A stretch of 64,000 nt of DNA from Streptomyces venezuelae (GCF_008642335.1 NZ_CP029191.1:4154001-4218000), one strand, 5' to 3'. Shown: positions 25,225 through 33,897, counted from the stretch's first letter. The notes: a model not told the origin generated them from the sequence alone. Translations and numbers: made by a program.

Positions 25225-26478
25225 ATGCCCACAAAGCCCACAAAGCCCACAAACCGCCGACGCCCCTCGAAGGAAACCTCCCCCACCCCACCCCCCAAAC
25301 TCCCCCTCCCCGCCCTACTCGCCCTCGCCACCGCCGTCTTCATCACCAGCCTGACCGAGACCCTCCCCGCGGGCCTGCTGCCCGCGATGAGCGCCGACCT
25401 CGGCGTCAGCGAGTCGGCGACCGGCCAGACCGTCACCGTCTACGCCATCGGCACCGCCCTCACCGCGATACCCCTGACCGCCGCCACCGCGGGCTGGCGC
25501 CGCAAGCGGCTGCTCCTCACGGCGATGGCCGGCTTCGCCGCCGCCAACACCGTGACCGCGGTCTCGGAGGCCTACCTCCTCACGATGGCGGCCCGTTTCG
25601 TCGCCGGTGTCGCCGCCGGACTCGCCTGGGCGCTGCTCGCCGGCTATGCCCGCCGCATGGCGCCCGCCCACCTCCAGGGCAAGGCGATCGCCATCGCCAT
25701 GGCGGGCATCCCGGTCGCGCTGTCGCTGGGCGTGCCCGCGGGGACGTTCCTCGGCGAGGTGGTCAGCTGGCAGGTCGCGTTCCTGGCCATGACCGGGCTC
25801 ACCGTGGGCCTGCTGGCCTGGATCGCCGCGCTCGTCCCCGACCACCCCGGGCAGGAGTCCGGCGGCGCGGGGGCCACGGCGCCGCACACGCTGCACGCTC
25901 TGCGCGTACCGGGTGTGACGCCGGTCCTCTTCGTCACCCTCGTCTTCGTGCTGGCCCACACCGTCCTCTACACGTACATCGCCACGTTCCTCGACGAACT
26001 CGGCATGGGCGGCTCGACCGACCTCGTCCTTCTCGTCTTCGGCGCGGCGTCCCTGGTGAGCATCTGGATCGTGGGCGCGCTGATCCATCGCAGGCTGCGC
26101 GCGCTGACGCTCGCGAGCGTGCTCCTGGTCGGCGTGGCGGCGGCGGTACTGGCCGCGTTCTCCGACAGTCCGGCGCTCGTGTACGTCGCCGTGACGCTGT
26201 GGGGCCTCGGCTGGGGCGGCGCTCCCACGCTCCTCCAGACCGCGGCGGGCGACGCGGCGGACAAGGCGGGCGCGGCGGACGCGGCCCAGGCCATGCTGGT
26301 CACCCTGTGGAACGTCGCCATGGCGGGCGGCGGAGTCTTCGGCGGCGTCCTGCTCGGCCTGGCCGGCACGTCGTCCTTCCCGTGGACGATCCTGCTGCTC
26401 CTGGTGCCGGTGCTGCTGGCGGTGGCCGCGGCCCGTCGACACGGCTTCCCGGTGCGGGGCGGCGGCGGTGGGCGGTGA
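25225..26478 (+). CDS. MFS exporter, 12-helix DHA1 type
   Basis: A 417-residue transporter. After a ~28-residue Lys/Thr/Pro-rich start (MPTKPTKPTNRRRP), twelve membrane helices follow. The pattern SLTETLPAGLLPAMSADLGVSESATGQTVTVYAIGTALTAIPLTAATAGWRRKRLLL matches the AraJ/chloramphenicol-efflux branch, with the helix 1-3 acidic residue and motif A. The helix 5 antiporter motif region is IAIAMAGIPVALSLGVPAGTFLGE. GGA lies 10 bases before ATG 25225. It probably exports a small molecule; location between the SARP and diketopiperazine genes makes an export role for that product possible but unproven. Confidence 0.85.
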   Translation: MPTKPTKPTNRRRPSKETSPTPPPKLPLPALLALATAVFITSLTETLPAGLLPAMSADLGVSESATGQTVTVYAIGTALTAIPLTAATAGWRRKRLLLTAMAGFAAANTVTAVSEAYLLTMAARFVAGVAAGLAWALLAGYARRMAPAHLQGKAIAIAMAGIPVALSLGVPAGTFLGEVVSWQVAFLAMTGLTVGLLAWIAALVPDHPGQESGGAGATAPHTLHALRVPGVTPVLFVTLVFVLAHTVLYTYIATFLDELGMGGSTDLVLLVFGAASLVSIWIVGALIHRRLRALTLASVLLVGVAAAVLAAFSDSPALVYVAVTLWGLGWGGAPTLLQTAAGDAADKAGAADAAQAMLVTLWNVAMAGGGVFGGVLLGLAGTSSFPWTILLLLVPVLLAVAAARRHGFPVRGGGGGR

Positions 26479-26735
26479 GCGGGAGATTCGTTTTTCCAGA
26501 TGTGACTCCAACGTTAGTTTTCCCAATTCTCCAAAGCCTTACCCCGGCGCCTTTCCGACCGCTTTTCGCGCGGGGCGTGCGCCCGGGATGCGGGCCGAGT
26601 GAAAAGGGCGTGCAATTCCGGTAGCAATTACCCCACGGCAGTACTTTCGAGCGGTTTACGGTCTCCTGCATGCCACCGTGTGGGACCTTGGTGTCGAGCG
26701 TGTTTCGTCACGTATCGGCATGCGAGGAGCCGCAG
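26479..26735 (+). promoter_or_regulatory. AT-richer leader of the diketopiperazine locus
   Basis: This 257-base gap is clearly less GC-rich than its surroundings (e.g. TCGTTTTTCCAGATGTGACT near 26488 and AGTTTTCCCAATTCTCCAAA near 26516). It must hold the promoter of the cyclodipeptide synthase gene, but I found no reliable -35/-10 pair or repressor palindrome. The base composition suggests the region arrived by transfer. Confidence 0.45.
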
Positions 26736-27449
26736 ATGGGCTACAGCGAACCTCAGACCATAACCGATGACCGCGTGCGATTCTCGGCTCTCGGGCCGAA
26801 CAGTGAAGGTGTGATTCGCGACGGCAATCACGCTTTGTTCGGGGTGAGTACGGGCAATAGTTACTTCAGTCGTCGCCGCCTGGCCGACGCAATGGCGTGG
26901 GCGACGGAGCGTTTCGCCGCAGTCGATGTCGTGTACGCGGATGTCGCGCTGGAAGCCATGCTCGAAGCCTTCGGCTATGAGCCCCCCGCCGCGCGCAGAA
27001 GCGTGGCCAAGCAACTGCGCGGCATGCGGCGCCGTATCAGCGGTGCCTGCGACGACATCGGCACGGCGGCGGAGAAAGTGCGGGCCCGGCCCCTGTCGGG
27101 ATTCCTCGCCGAGCCCGGTTACCAGGAAGTGCGGGCACGGACACGGACGGCGTTACGGACTGACGTGGGGCTGCGGGCTGCCCAGGACACCACGGCGTAC
27201 CAGTTCCTCAGCAGTCGGCTCGGACCGCACGGCATGCCCGAACCCGCCCAGGTGCGGGCGGCACTGGCCTATGTGGAGGCCGAGTTGCCGTTCTTCATCG
27301 ACACGCCCCGCATTCTCGGCGTCGCCTCGTCCGTCCACTGTTACCACTCCGTCCTTCCCCTGGGACACCTGCTGTTCGGCGGCGACCGCCCGCGGGGACT
27401 GCGGCCGGCCGACAACCAGGGCTACGCCATCGTCCAATGCCGCGACTGA
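26736..27449 (+). CDS. tRNA-dependent cyclodipeptide synthase (CDPS), NYH subfamily
   Basis: A 237-residue enzyme that joins two amino acids from aminoacyl-tRNAs into a cyclic dipeptide (2,5-diketopiperazine). Catalytic residues known from AlbC are all present with an offset of one: Ser38 in GVSTGNSYFS, Asn41, Tyr179 and Glu183 in YVEAELPFF, Tyr203 and His204 in VHCYHSVLP. Asn-Tyr-His places it in the NYH subfamily. Family motifs ADVALEAMLEAFGY and PFFIDTPRILGVASSV are intact. GAGGAG six bases before ATG 26736 decides the start; the ATG at 26670 has none. Length matches AlbC (239). The two amino acids used cannot be read by eye. A P450 gene follows after 48 bases on the same strand. Confidence 0.95.
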   Translation: MGYSEPQTITDDRVRFSALGPNSEGVIRDGNHALFGVSTGNSYFSRRRLADAMAWATERFAAVDVVYADVALEAMLEAFGYEPPAARRSVAKQLRGMRRRISGACDDIGTAAEKVRARPLSGFLAEPGYQEVRARTRTALRTDVGLRAAQDTTAYQFLSSRLGPHGMPEPAQVRAALAYVEAELPFFIDTPRILGVASSVHCYHSVLPLGHLLFGGDRPRGLRPADNQGYAIVQCRD

Positions 27450-27497
27450 CCGCCCGTCTCACTGACCGCCCGTACCGCGGAAGAAAGGCAGAGCCTC

Positions 27498-28739
27498 ATG
27501 ACCGCACGGCTGACCCGCACCTCCAGCTCCACCTCCGACCCGCCCCCGTACGCCGACGTCGTATGGCCCCTGTCCCGGCGCGGCGACATCGTGCCCCCCG
27601 AATGCGCCCGGCTGCGCGAGGAGAGCCCCATCGCTCGGATCCGGACCCTCACGGGCGACGACGCGTGGCTGGTCACCAGTTACGCGCTGGCCCAACAGGT
27701 CCTGGAGGACGAACGCTTCAGCCTGCACGACACGGCGGCCCCCGACGTCCCGCGCCAGTACGCCCTGACGATCCCTCCCGAGGCCGTCGCCACCATGGGC
27801 AACGTCAACAGCGCGGGGCTCCACCAGGAGGTGATGCGCGCCTTCGGGCCCCGCTCGGGCCCCGCGACGGCGGAGTGGCTGTCCGCGCGGGCCCACGAAC
27901 TGGTCGACGCCATGGTCGAGGAGGGCGGGCCGCTCGACCTGCGGGCGCGGTTCGCCGAACCGTACTCCGCCGCCCTGGTGTGCAAGGTGCTCGGCCTGCC
28001 GTACCAGGACGGGCTGCGGCTCATGGACGGCCTGGACCTCGGCTTCGTCACCAGCCCCGTCGCCTACGAAGAGTGCACCGCCAACTGGGACAAGGACTAC
28101 GCCTTCGTTCTCCGACTCGTGCGCGCCGACCGCGCCGGCCGGCGCGGCCTCATCCGGCGCCTCTGCGAACTGCGCGACGACCCGGAGCGGGACGGCGGCG
28201 ACCTCACCGACGAGATGCTCGCCGCCACGGTCACGTCCCTCTTCGGCGCCGGTGCCATGAGCACCTACGTGTTCCTGCTGCACGCCGTGCTGACCCTCGT
28301 CCGGCACCCGGAGGCGATGGACCGCCTGCGCGAGGAGCCCGAGGTCATGCCCCGCGCGGTCGAGGAGCTGATGCGCAGCACCCTGTCGATCGGCGACGGT
28401 CTGCCCCGGATCGCGCGGGCGGATGTGCGGGTCGGCGAGGTCCTGGTGCGCGCGGGCGAACTGGTCCTGGTCTGCGTGGAGGGCGCGAACCACGACCCCG
28501 AGCAGTTCCCCGACCCCGAACGGTTCGACCTCGACCGCTCGCCCAACAACCATCTGTCGTTCGGCGCGGGTGCCCACTTCTGCCCCGCCTCGACGATCTC
28601 CCGGGTCCATGCGGCGGAGGCACTCGCCGTTCTCGTCGAACGGCTCCCGCGGCTGAGGCTCGCACTCCCCGCCGACCAACTGGTCTGGCGTACGGGCAAC
28701 ATCAAGCGCGTCCCGGAAAGGCTGCCAGTCCTGTGGTGA
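27498..28739 (+). CDS. cytochrome P450, CYP121-like, tailoring a cyclodipeptide
   Basis: A 413-residue P450. Heme-binding FGAGAHFC has the thiolate Cys362, and ELMR (290-293) is the ExxR motif. The I-helix reads FGAGAMSTYVFLLHAVLTLVRHPE: the usual acid-Thr pair of (A/G)Gx(D/E)T is Met-Ser instead. As I recall it, this pattern resembles CYP121, which couples the two rings of cyclo(Tyr-Tyr), and other CDPS-linked P450s. Normal oxygen scission needs the acid-Thr pair, so C-C or C-N coupling of a diketopiperazine is more likely than hydroxylation. GGAAGAAAGG supports ATG 27498. Co-transcribed with the CDPS gene. Confidence 0.92.
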   Translation: MTARLTRTSSSTSDPPPYADVVWPLSRRGDIVPPECARLREESPIARIRTLTGDDAWLVTSYALAQQVLEDERFSLHDTAAPDVPRQYALTIPPEAVATMGNVNSAGLHQEVMRAFGPRSGPATAEWLSARAHELVDAMVEEGGPLDLRARFAEPYSAALVCKVLGLPYQDGLRLMDGLDLGFVTSPVAYEECTANWDKDYAFVLRLVRADRAGRRGLIRRLCELRDDPERDGGDLTDEMLAATVTSLFGAGAMSTYVFLLHAVLTLVRHPEAMDRLREEPEVMPRAVEELMRSTLSIGDGLPRIARADVRVGEVLVRAGELVLVCVEGANHDPEQFPDPERFDLDRSPNNHLSFGAGAHFCPASTISRVHAAEALAVLVERLPRLRLALPADQLVWRTGNIKRVPERLPVLW

Positions 28740-28789
28740 TGACACCGGAAGGCTACCTCTGGGCGACCACCCGCGCCGCCGCCCACTGA
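28739..28789 (+). CDS. possible 16-residue peptide coupled to the P450
   Basis: ATG at 28739 overlaps the P450 stop (TGATG) and opens a 16-codon frame, MTPEGYLWATTRAAAH, ending at TGA 28787-28789. The overlap favours translational coupling. No own ribosome site is seen and the frame is short enough to arise by chance. Confidence 0.25.
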   Translation: MTPEGYLWATTRAAAH

Positions 28790-28795
28790 CCGCTC

Positions 28796-29476
28796 CTAGA
28801 AGTCGTCCGCGCCGTTGCGCAGCTCGTACGTCCAGTAGCCGGTGAGCGCCTTCGCCGGGTCGACGGCGATGCCGCCGCTGCCCGGAGCCCGGACCGCGGC
28901 CATGCCGCCGCCGCCCTGGAGCGTCACCTGGAAGGCCGAGACGGGCTCGTTGGTCTCGTCGACGCCGCCGTCGGAGATCTTGACCATCGCGTACGCGGGA
29001 GCGCCCGCCTTCAGGACGACCGGGGACGCGGGCTTGCTCTTGGCGACGGCCGGCACGTCCTGCTTGTGGCTCTCCAGGAACTGGATCTCCGGGAAGCCGG
29101 TCATCTTGCAGCTGTGGCCCGACGTGTTCTTCGCGGTCAGGACGATGTGGGTGTAGGGCGGGCCGCCGTGGCGCGCGGCGCTGATGGAGACGTCCTTGGT
29201 GGTGCAGACGGGCGTGGCGGCCGTGACGGTCCGCTTTCCGCCCGGCTTGGCGGCCACCGTGGCGCCCGCGGCCTTGACGTCGTGGGACGCGCCGACGGAG
29301 ACCGTGGTCTCGGACTTGGTGCCGGTCGCCGCCACCGTCGCCCCCGCGGGCTCCGCGGCCTTCGTGTCGGAGCCGCTGCCGCAGGCGGTCAGGGAGAGGG
29401 CGAGCACGGCGGCGCCGGTGGCGGCGAGAGCGGTGGAGCGGCCGAGAACGGTGGAGCGGCTGCGGAACGTACGCAT
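28796..29476 (-). CDS. DUF4232 lipoprotein
   Basis: A 226-residue protein with a lipoprotein signal (VLGRSTALAATGAAVLALSLTAC, lipidated Cys about 32). A Thr/Ala/Lys-rich linker leads to the DUF4232 domain, starting CTTKDVSISAARHGGPPYTHIVLTAKNTSGHSCKMTGFPEIQFL; the CxxxD...NxSxxxCxLxGFPxVxFL pattern is diagnostic. This family is abundant in actinobacteria and its function is unknown. ATG 29476 follows GGGGGAA; the longer frame to 29572 has no site. Confidence 0.85.
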   Translation of the reverse strand: MRTFRSRSTVLGRSTALAATGAAVLALSLTACGSGSDTKAAEPAGATVAATGTKSETTVSVGASHDVKAAGATVAAKPGGKRTVTAATPVCTTKDVSISAARHGGPPYTHIVLTAKNTSGHSCKMTGFPEIQFLESHKQDVPAVAKSKPASPVVLKAGAPAYAMVKISDGGVDETNEPVSAFQVTLQGGGGMAAVRAPGSGGIAVDPAKALTGYWTYELRNGADDF

Positions 29477-29590
29477 GGGAATTCCCCCGGAAGTGAATGG
29501 TCTGAGCTGCTGGGAATCAGGGCCTGACCTGCAGGCTTGCTGACAGACACAACTCTGACGGGCACCGCTCACGTTCCGCTGCCGTACCGC

Positions 29591-30403
29591 TCACGTCCCG
29601 CTGTCGTGCTCCTGCGACGTCTCGGCGGAGGGATCGGTGGGGGCGGAGGGACCAGTGGGATCGGTGGGATCGTCGGGGTCGGTCAACGACGGGTCCGCCT
29701 GCCCGTCGACCACCTCGCGCGCCACGTCGTTCAGCAGCCGCCGCCGGGACCGCGCGTGCGACCGCAGCGCGTCGAACGCGTCGTCCATCGTCAGCGACCT
29801 GCGCGTCGCGAGCACGCCCTTCGCCTGTTCGATGATCACGCGGCTGGTCAGGGCCCGCTCCAGCTGGCCGGTGAGCGTCCTGCCCTGCTCGGCCTCCTGC
29901 GCGCGGTGCAGCGTGACGGCGGTGAAGTCCGCGAGGGACCGGCCCAGCGCCCGTGCGTCGGCCGAGGGGACGTCCGCCTGATCGGAGAAAAGGACGAGCG
30001 CCCCGAGCGTGCGGTCCGGCACCTGGAGGGGGAGGGCGACGACGTGGGTGTGGCCGAGCGCCAGGACCCGCGGGACGTAGTGGGGCCAGCGATGCCATAC
30101 CGGGGCGGTGTCGAGGAACAGCGGCGCCGCGAGGTGCGCGTCGGCGCGGTGCGGGCCGTGGGCCGGGCCCTCGCGCCGGGCGAGCGCCTCACGCTCCAGG
30201 CGCGTCATGCCGGGATCGGAACCACTCGCCCGCGCCTCCTCGCGCCCGCCCGGCGTGTACACCACGGACGCGGCGCGCACACCGAGGAGGCGCGGGCTGC
30301 GCTCCGCCAGAATCGCAAGGGTTTCGGATACGTCCGGCGAGCCTTCCGTCGCGCTGCCGGCCAGGGCCACGAACACATCGGCCAGCTGCTGTTGGGGCGT
30401 CAT
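29591..30403 (-). CDS. GAF-ANTAR transcription antitermination regulator
   Basis: A 270-residue protein. The N-terminal GAF domain (about 1-150, TLAILAERSPRLLGVRAASVVY...LGALVLFSDQ) is followed by an ANTAR RNA-binding domain (LERALTSRVIIEQAKGVLATRRSLTMDDAFDALRSHARSRRRLLNDVAREVV). ANTAR domains bind paired hairpins to prevent termination. A Pro/Asp/Thr-rich tail of about 35 residues, with DPTDPTGPSAPTDPS, follows. GAGGAG supports ATG 30403; the ATG at 30418 is weaker. Another GAF-ANTAR gene lies directly upstream on the same strand, 19 bases away. Confidence 0.88.
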   Translation of the reverse strand: MTPQQQLADVFVALAGSATEGSPDVSETLAILAERSPRLLGVRAASVVYTPGGREEARASGSDPGMTRLEREALARREGPAHGPHRADAHLAAPLFLDTAPVWHRWPHYVPRVLALGHTHVVALPLQVPDRTLGALVLFSDQADVPSADARALGRSLADFTAVTLHRAQEAEQGRTLTGQLERALTSRVIIEQAKGVLATRRSLTMDDAFDALRSHARSRRRLLNDVAREVVDGQADPSLTDPDDPTDPTGPSAPTDPSAETSQEHDSGT

Positions 30404-30422
30404 TGCCGAGCTCCTCATGGAT

Positions 30423-31280
30423 TCAGAGATACGGATCTCCGTTCAGGATCCGCCGGGCGATGGCCTCGGTCGTCGTCTCTTCGGCGAATGCCCGGGCCTT
30501 GATCAGTGCCAGAGCGTCGCCGACACCGCAGCCGACCCGCACGGAAAGGACGCCCGCCGCCTGCTGGACGGTCTCCCTGTGGTCCGTGCCGCCGTACAGT
30601 TCCGGGTCGGCGTCGGGTCCGAGCAGCACGATGCGCGTGAGGGCGGCCGTGACCTCGGCGAGGTGTGTGGACCCCAGGAGCCCCGCGCGCGGGTCGAACA
30701 CCGCGAGGGCGCCGAAGCAGGCGGCCTGCGTCTCCAGGGGGACGGCGAGCACCGACGTGATCCCCATGGAGGTGAGGGCCGGACCGTACCCGGGCCAGCG
30801 TCGCTCGATCTCCTCGCCCACCGAATGGACGGGACAACGCCCGGACGCCGCGTCGCGGCACGGGCCCTCGCCGAGGACGAACTCCAAGTCCTGGGCGGTC
30901 AGAGCGGGTTCGTCCGAGACGGCGACGGCCAGCTGGTTCTGTGCGGAGTCGACCAGGGTGATCGCGGCGCTGTCCGTGCCCAGCGCGTCCGCGACCGCGG
31001 TCATGAACCGGGGCCGGCTCCCTCTGCCCCGGACCCACGCCGAGGTGCGGTCGGCGAAGGAGGCGTGCAGGGCGGCGGACGAGCGGTGGCAGGCGGCCGT
31101 CCGCCGGTGTGTCTCGGCGACCTGCGCGTGGAATGCGGCGCTGTCGGGATCGGACACCACGAGCCGTTCGTGCCGCTCCGCCGCGGCCGCGGCACGTGCC
31201 GCCCGCTCGAGCGCACGGGCGGCACGTCCTCGTGCGGTCGCGGCCACATCGAGGGCTTCCTCGTACCCGTGCGGCTCCAT
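30423..31280 (-). CDS. GAF-ANTAR-like regulator with N-terminal coiled coil
   Basis: A 285-residue protein. Residues 1-75 form an Ala/Arg-rich helical region ([24 protein letters not shown]). The GAF domain spans about 90-215 (FMTAVADALGTDSAAITLVD...VPLETQAACFGALAVFD). The C-terminus is ANTAR-like (ETVQQAAGVLSVRVGCGVGDALALIKARAFAEETTTEAIARRILNGD). It shares architecture with the preceding regulator. ATG 31280 lies just past the CheR gene stop with a weak ribosome site; the longer frame to 31556 overlaps the CheR coding strand. Confidence 0.82.
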   Translation of the reverse strand: MEPHGYEEALDVAATARGRAARALERAARAAAAAERHERLVVSDPDSAAFHAQVAETHRRTAACHRSSAALHASFADRTSAWVRGRGSRPRFMTAVADALGTDSAAITLVDSAQNQLAVAVSDEPALTAQDLEFVLGEGPCRDAASGRCPVHSVGEEIERRWPGYGPALTSMGITSVLAVPLETQAACFGALAVFDPRAGLLGSTHLAEVTAALTRIVLLGPDADPELYGGTDHRETVQQAAGVLSVRVGCGVGDALALIKARAFAEETTTEAIARRILNGDPYL

Positions 31281-31303
31281 GTCCGAAGCGTACGCCCGCG
31301 AGG

Positions 31304-33253
31304 TCAATCGGTGGAGGGCATCCGGCTCTCTTCCATCATGAGGACCACACCGCCGTTGTGGCCGTCGAACGGGGAGCAGAAGACGTCGCACGTGATCGGC
31401 CTCCCGATGCGGCTCAGCGCGTGCACGGGCATCGGCCCGGTCCGCTGACGGCTCTGCAGACACTCCTGCACCAGCGGCCTCAGCTCTTCCGTCGGCAGCC
31501 CGAAGTCCAGGTCGAAGAAGACCTTGTCGACGACCTCGTCGCTGCGCAGCCCCCACAGATCGACGGCGCCCCGGTTCCAGCTCTTCACCCGCAGCTTGCT
31601 GTCCAGCACGACCACGCCCGCCGCGATGCTGGTGAGCACGGCCTCCAGGAACGCCCTGGCCTCGTCGAGCTCCTCGGTGCGGATGCGCATCTCGTCATTC
31701 ATGGTCTCCAGTTCCTCGTTGCCGGACTGGAGTTCCTCGTTGGTGGTCTCCAGTTCCTCGTTCGTGGACTGGAGCTCTTCGTTGGTGGTCTCCAACTCCT
31801 CGATGCTGGACTGGAGTTCCTCGTTGGTGGTCTCCAGCTCCTCGTTGGTGGACTGGAGTTCCTCGTACGCCGTCTCCAGGTCCTCGCGTACGCGCTTGAC
31901 CTCGGCCTTCAGCTGCGTGGCGACGGTGACGTCGGTGAAGGAGATCGTGGTCGCCACATGCAGGCCGTTGGGGCCGGAGAGCGGCTGGATGAGGATGTCG
32001 AGGTACTGGACCTCCTCGCCGACCCGCCGCTCCACCCGGTTGACCCGCAGCGTCCGGCGCTCGTGCGTGGCCTGGTCGATGAGGGAGCGCAGCTCGACGG
32101 GCCGATAGGAGATCTCCAGGTCCTGGAAGGGACGGCCCACGTCGTTGGAGCTCAGCCCGAACTGGGCCCGCGCCTGACTGTTGATCACCACGACGGCGCC
32201 GTCGCCGTCGATCGCGATCCACGGGATCGGTCCCGCGTCGAGGACCAGGTCGCGCAGCTGCCGGGTGCGCGCCACGGAGTGCAGTTCGAGCCCCGAACTG
32301 CTCCTGACCTTCAGGGGCGCGGGCTGGTACGGCAGTCCCGCCTCTCCCGTACGCCGCCGGAAGACGCGCTGCCGCATGTCCGCCACCTCGAACCGGTCGG
32401 CGTCGTTCAGCAGCATCTCGGCCTTGCCGAGGAAGAGGAAGCCGCCCTGGCGCAGGGCGAAGTGGAAACGGTCGATGATCTGTGTCTGCGCCTCGACGTT
32501 GAAGTACATCAGCGTGTTCCGGCAGATCAGCAGGTCGAGCCGGGAGATCGGGGCGTCGCGGGTGATGTCGTGCCGCCCGAAGATCACCCGGCGGCGCAGG
32601 TCGGCGCGGAAGCTGAGCTGCGCGCCGTTCGGCTCGAAGTACTTGTCCCGCAGCTCGGTGGCGAGCGGTTCCAGCGACTTCGGCGGGTACAGCCCCGACC
32701 TGGCCTCGCGCAGCGCCTCCTCGTCCACGTCCGTGGCGTAGATCTTGACGCGTCGCAGGCACTCCTCGATGCCCAGCGCCTCCGCGAACATGATCGCCAG
32801 CGAGTACGCCTCCTCGCCGCTGGAGCAGCCGGCGCTCCACACCCGGATCTCCTGGTCGGGCGTGAGATCGGCGATCAGTTCGGGGACGACCTCGTGCTGG
32901 AGGAAGGTCCAGGCCTCCGGGTCACGGAAGAAAGAGGTGACGTTGATCAGAATCGTGTTGAACAGCGCGCTGAATTCCTCGGCGCTCGTCTCCAGGAGAT
33001 CCTGGTAGTCCTGGTACGAGACGATCCCGACGTCGGACATCCGCTTGTGGATACGGCGTCCCAGAGTGGAACGCTTGTATCCGGTGAAGTCGAACCCGCG
33101 CGCCTCCCTGATGAAGAGCAGCAGCTCTTCCAGGGCTTCATTGGGTTCCGACTGCTGAGCATCGTTGCGGTTCTCTGCACGGCCCTCATGGCGGGGTTCG
33201 TGGCGGGGTTCGTGGCGAGGTTCGTGGCGCGGCTCTTTGCTGGATTCGTTCAT
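31304..33253 (-). CDS. CheR methyltransferase fused to PAS domains by a long coiled coil
   Basis: A 649-residue protein. N-terminal EPRH tetrapeptide is repeated four times. The CheR methyltransferase occupies about 35-300 (FTGYKRSTLGRRIHKRM, FNTILINVTSFFRDPEAW, RVWSAGCSSGEEAYSLAI for SAM binding, LLICRNTLMYFN). A PAS domain (about 330-450) is followed by a coiled coil with seven near-perfect repeats of EEL(Q/E)(S/T)TNEELETTN, and then a second PAS domain. Such CheR-coil-PAS proteins relay signals to two-component kinases. TGATG overlaps the CheB stop, so the two are coupled; GTG 33256 is an alternative start. Streptomyces lacks flagella, so the methyl acceptor is not a standard chemoreceptor. 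Confidence 0.9.
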   Translation of the reverse strand: MNESSKEPRHEPRHEPRHEPRHEGRAENRNDAQQSEPNEALEELLLFIREARGFDFTGYKRSTLGRRIHKRMSDVGIVSYQDYQDLLETSAEEFSALFNTILINVTSFFRDPEAWTFLQHEVVPELIADLTPDQEIRVWSAGCSSGEEAYSLAIMFAEALGIEECLRRVKIYATDVDEEALREARSGLYPPKSLEPLATELRDKYFEPNGAQLSFRADLRRRVIFGRHDITRDAPISRLDLLICRNTLMYFNVEAQTQIIDRFHFALRQGGFLFLGKAEMLLNDADRFEVADMRQRVFRRRTGEAGLPYQPAPLKVRSSSGLELHSVARTRQLRDLVLDAGPIPWIAIDGDGAVVVINSQARAQFGLSSNDVGRPFQDLEISYRPVELRSLIDQATHERRTLRVNRVERRVGEEVQYLDILIQPLSGPNGLHVATTISFTDVTVATQLKAEVKRVREDLETAYEELQSTNEELETTNEELQSSIEELETTNEELQSTNEELETTNEELQSGNEELETMNDEMRIRTEELDEARAFLEAVLTSIAAGVVVLDSKLRVKSWNRGAVDLWGLRSDEVVDKVFFDLDFGLPTEELRPLVQECLQSRQRTGPMPVHALSRIGRPITCDVFCSPFDGHNGGVVLMMEESRMPSTD

Positions 33254-33897
33254 CACTGCCCCGTGGCGTCGAGAAGGCCGCGGACGACCGCCGCGATCTC
33301 CACAAGAGGTAGCACGAAATCCACCGCGCCCGTATTCAGGGCCGCCTGGGGCATCCCGGAGAACTCCGCGGTCCGCGGATCCTCGACGATCACGGTCCCG
33401 CCGCGCGAATGCACGGCCTCCACACCCATCGCCCCGTCCACTCCGGTACCGGTCAGCACGCAGGCGATGGCGCGGGGCCCGTAGTACGCGGCGACCGATT
33501 CGAAGAGGAGGTCGGCGGAGGGACGTACGAAGTGGACCAGCTCCGCGTCGGAGAGCGTCAGGTCCCCGTCCGAGCCGACGAGCAGGTGGCGCCCGGGTGG
33601 CGCGATGTGGACGGTGCCGGGGGCCGGTTTCTCCCCGGGCTCCGCGAGTTCGACCGGGAGATCCGTACGCCGGTCGAGCACGTCGGCGATCACGGTCCGG
33701 TGCCTCGGGTCGAGGTGCTGGACCACCAGCACCGGCACGGGCAACTCCGGACCCAGTGCCCCCAGGAGTTCACTCAGCCCCTGGATGCCGCCCGCGGACG
33801 ACGCGACAGCGACGACGGCGTAGGGGCCCGTAGGGGTCCGGCCGGCGGTGGGGTGGTCGTCGTCGGGCTGAGGAGGGCTGGGCTGGGCGGCCGTCAC
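33253..33897 (-). CDS. CheB-type methylesterase domain protein
   Basis: A 214-residue CheB catalytic domain without a receiver domain. The triad is intact: Ser33 in VASSAGG, His61 in QHLDPRHR, and Asp154 in VLTGTGVDGAMG. VRPSADLLFESVA and EDPRTAEFSGMPQAAL are family hallmarks. It should hydrolyse methyl esters or amidate Gln on a partner, probably opposing the adjacent CheR-PAS protein, with which it overlaps. Without a receiver domain, its regulation must come from elsewhere. GTG 33897 has no strong ribosome site. Confidence 0.88.
   Translation of the reverse strand: MTAAQPSPPQPDDDHPTAGRTPTGPYAVVAVASSAGGIQGLSELLGALGPELPVPVLVVQHLDPRHRTVIADVLDRRTDLPVELAEPGEKPAPGTVHIAPPGRHLLVGSDGDLTLSDAELVHFVRPSADLLFESVAAYYGPRAIACVLTGTGVDGAMGVEAVHSRGGTVIVEDPRTAEFSGMPQAALNTGAVDFVLPLVEIAAVVRGLLDATGQ

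Noticed and set aside
26670-26736. Earlier start for the cyclodipeptide synthase
   Set aside because: No ribosome site precedes ATG 26670, while ATG 26736 has GAGGAG at good spacing and gives the normal family length and residue positions.
31304-33897. A chemotaxis operon
   Set aside because: Only CheB and CheR-PAS are present; no CheA, CheW, receptor or flagellar gene is near, and the genus is not flagellated.
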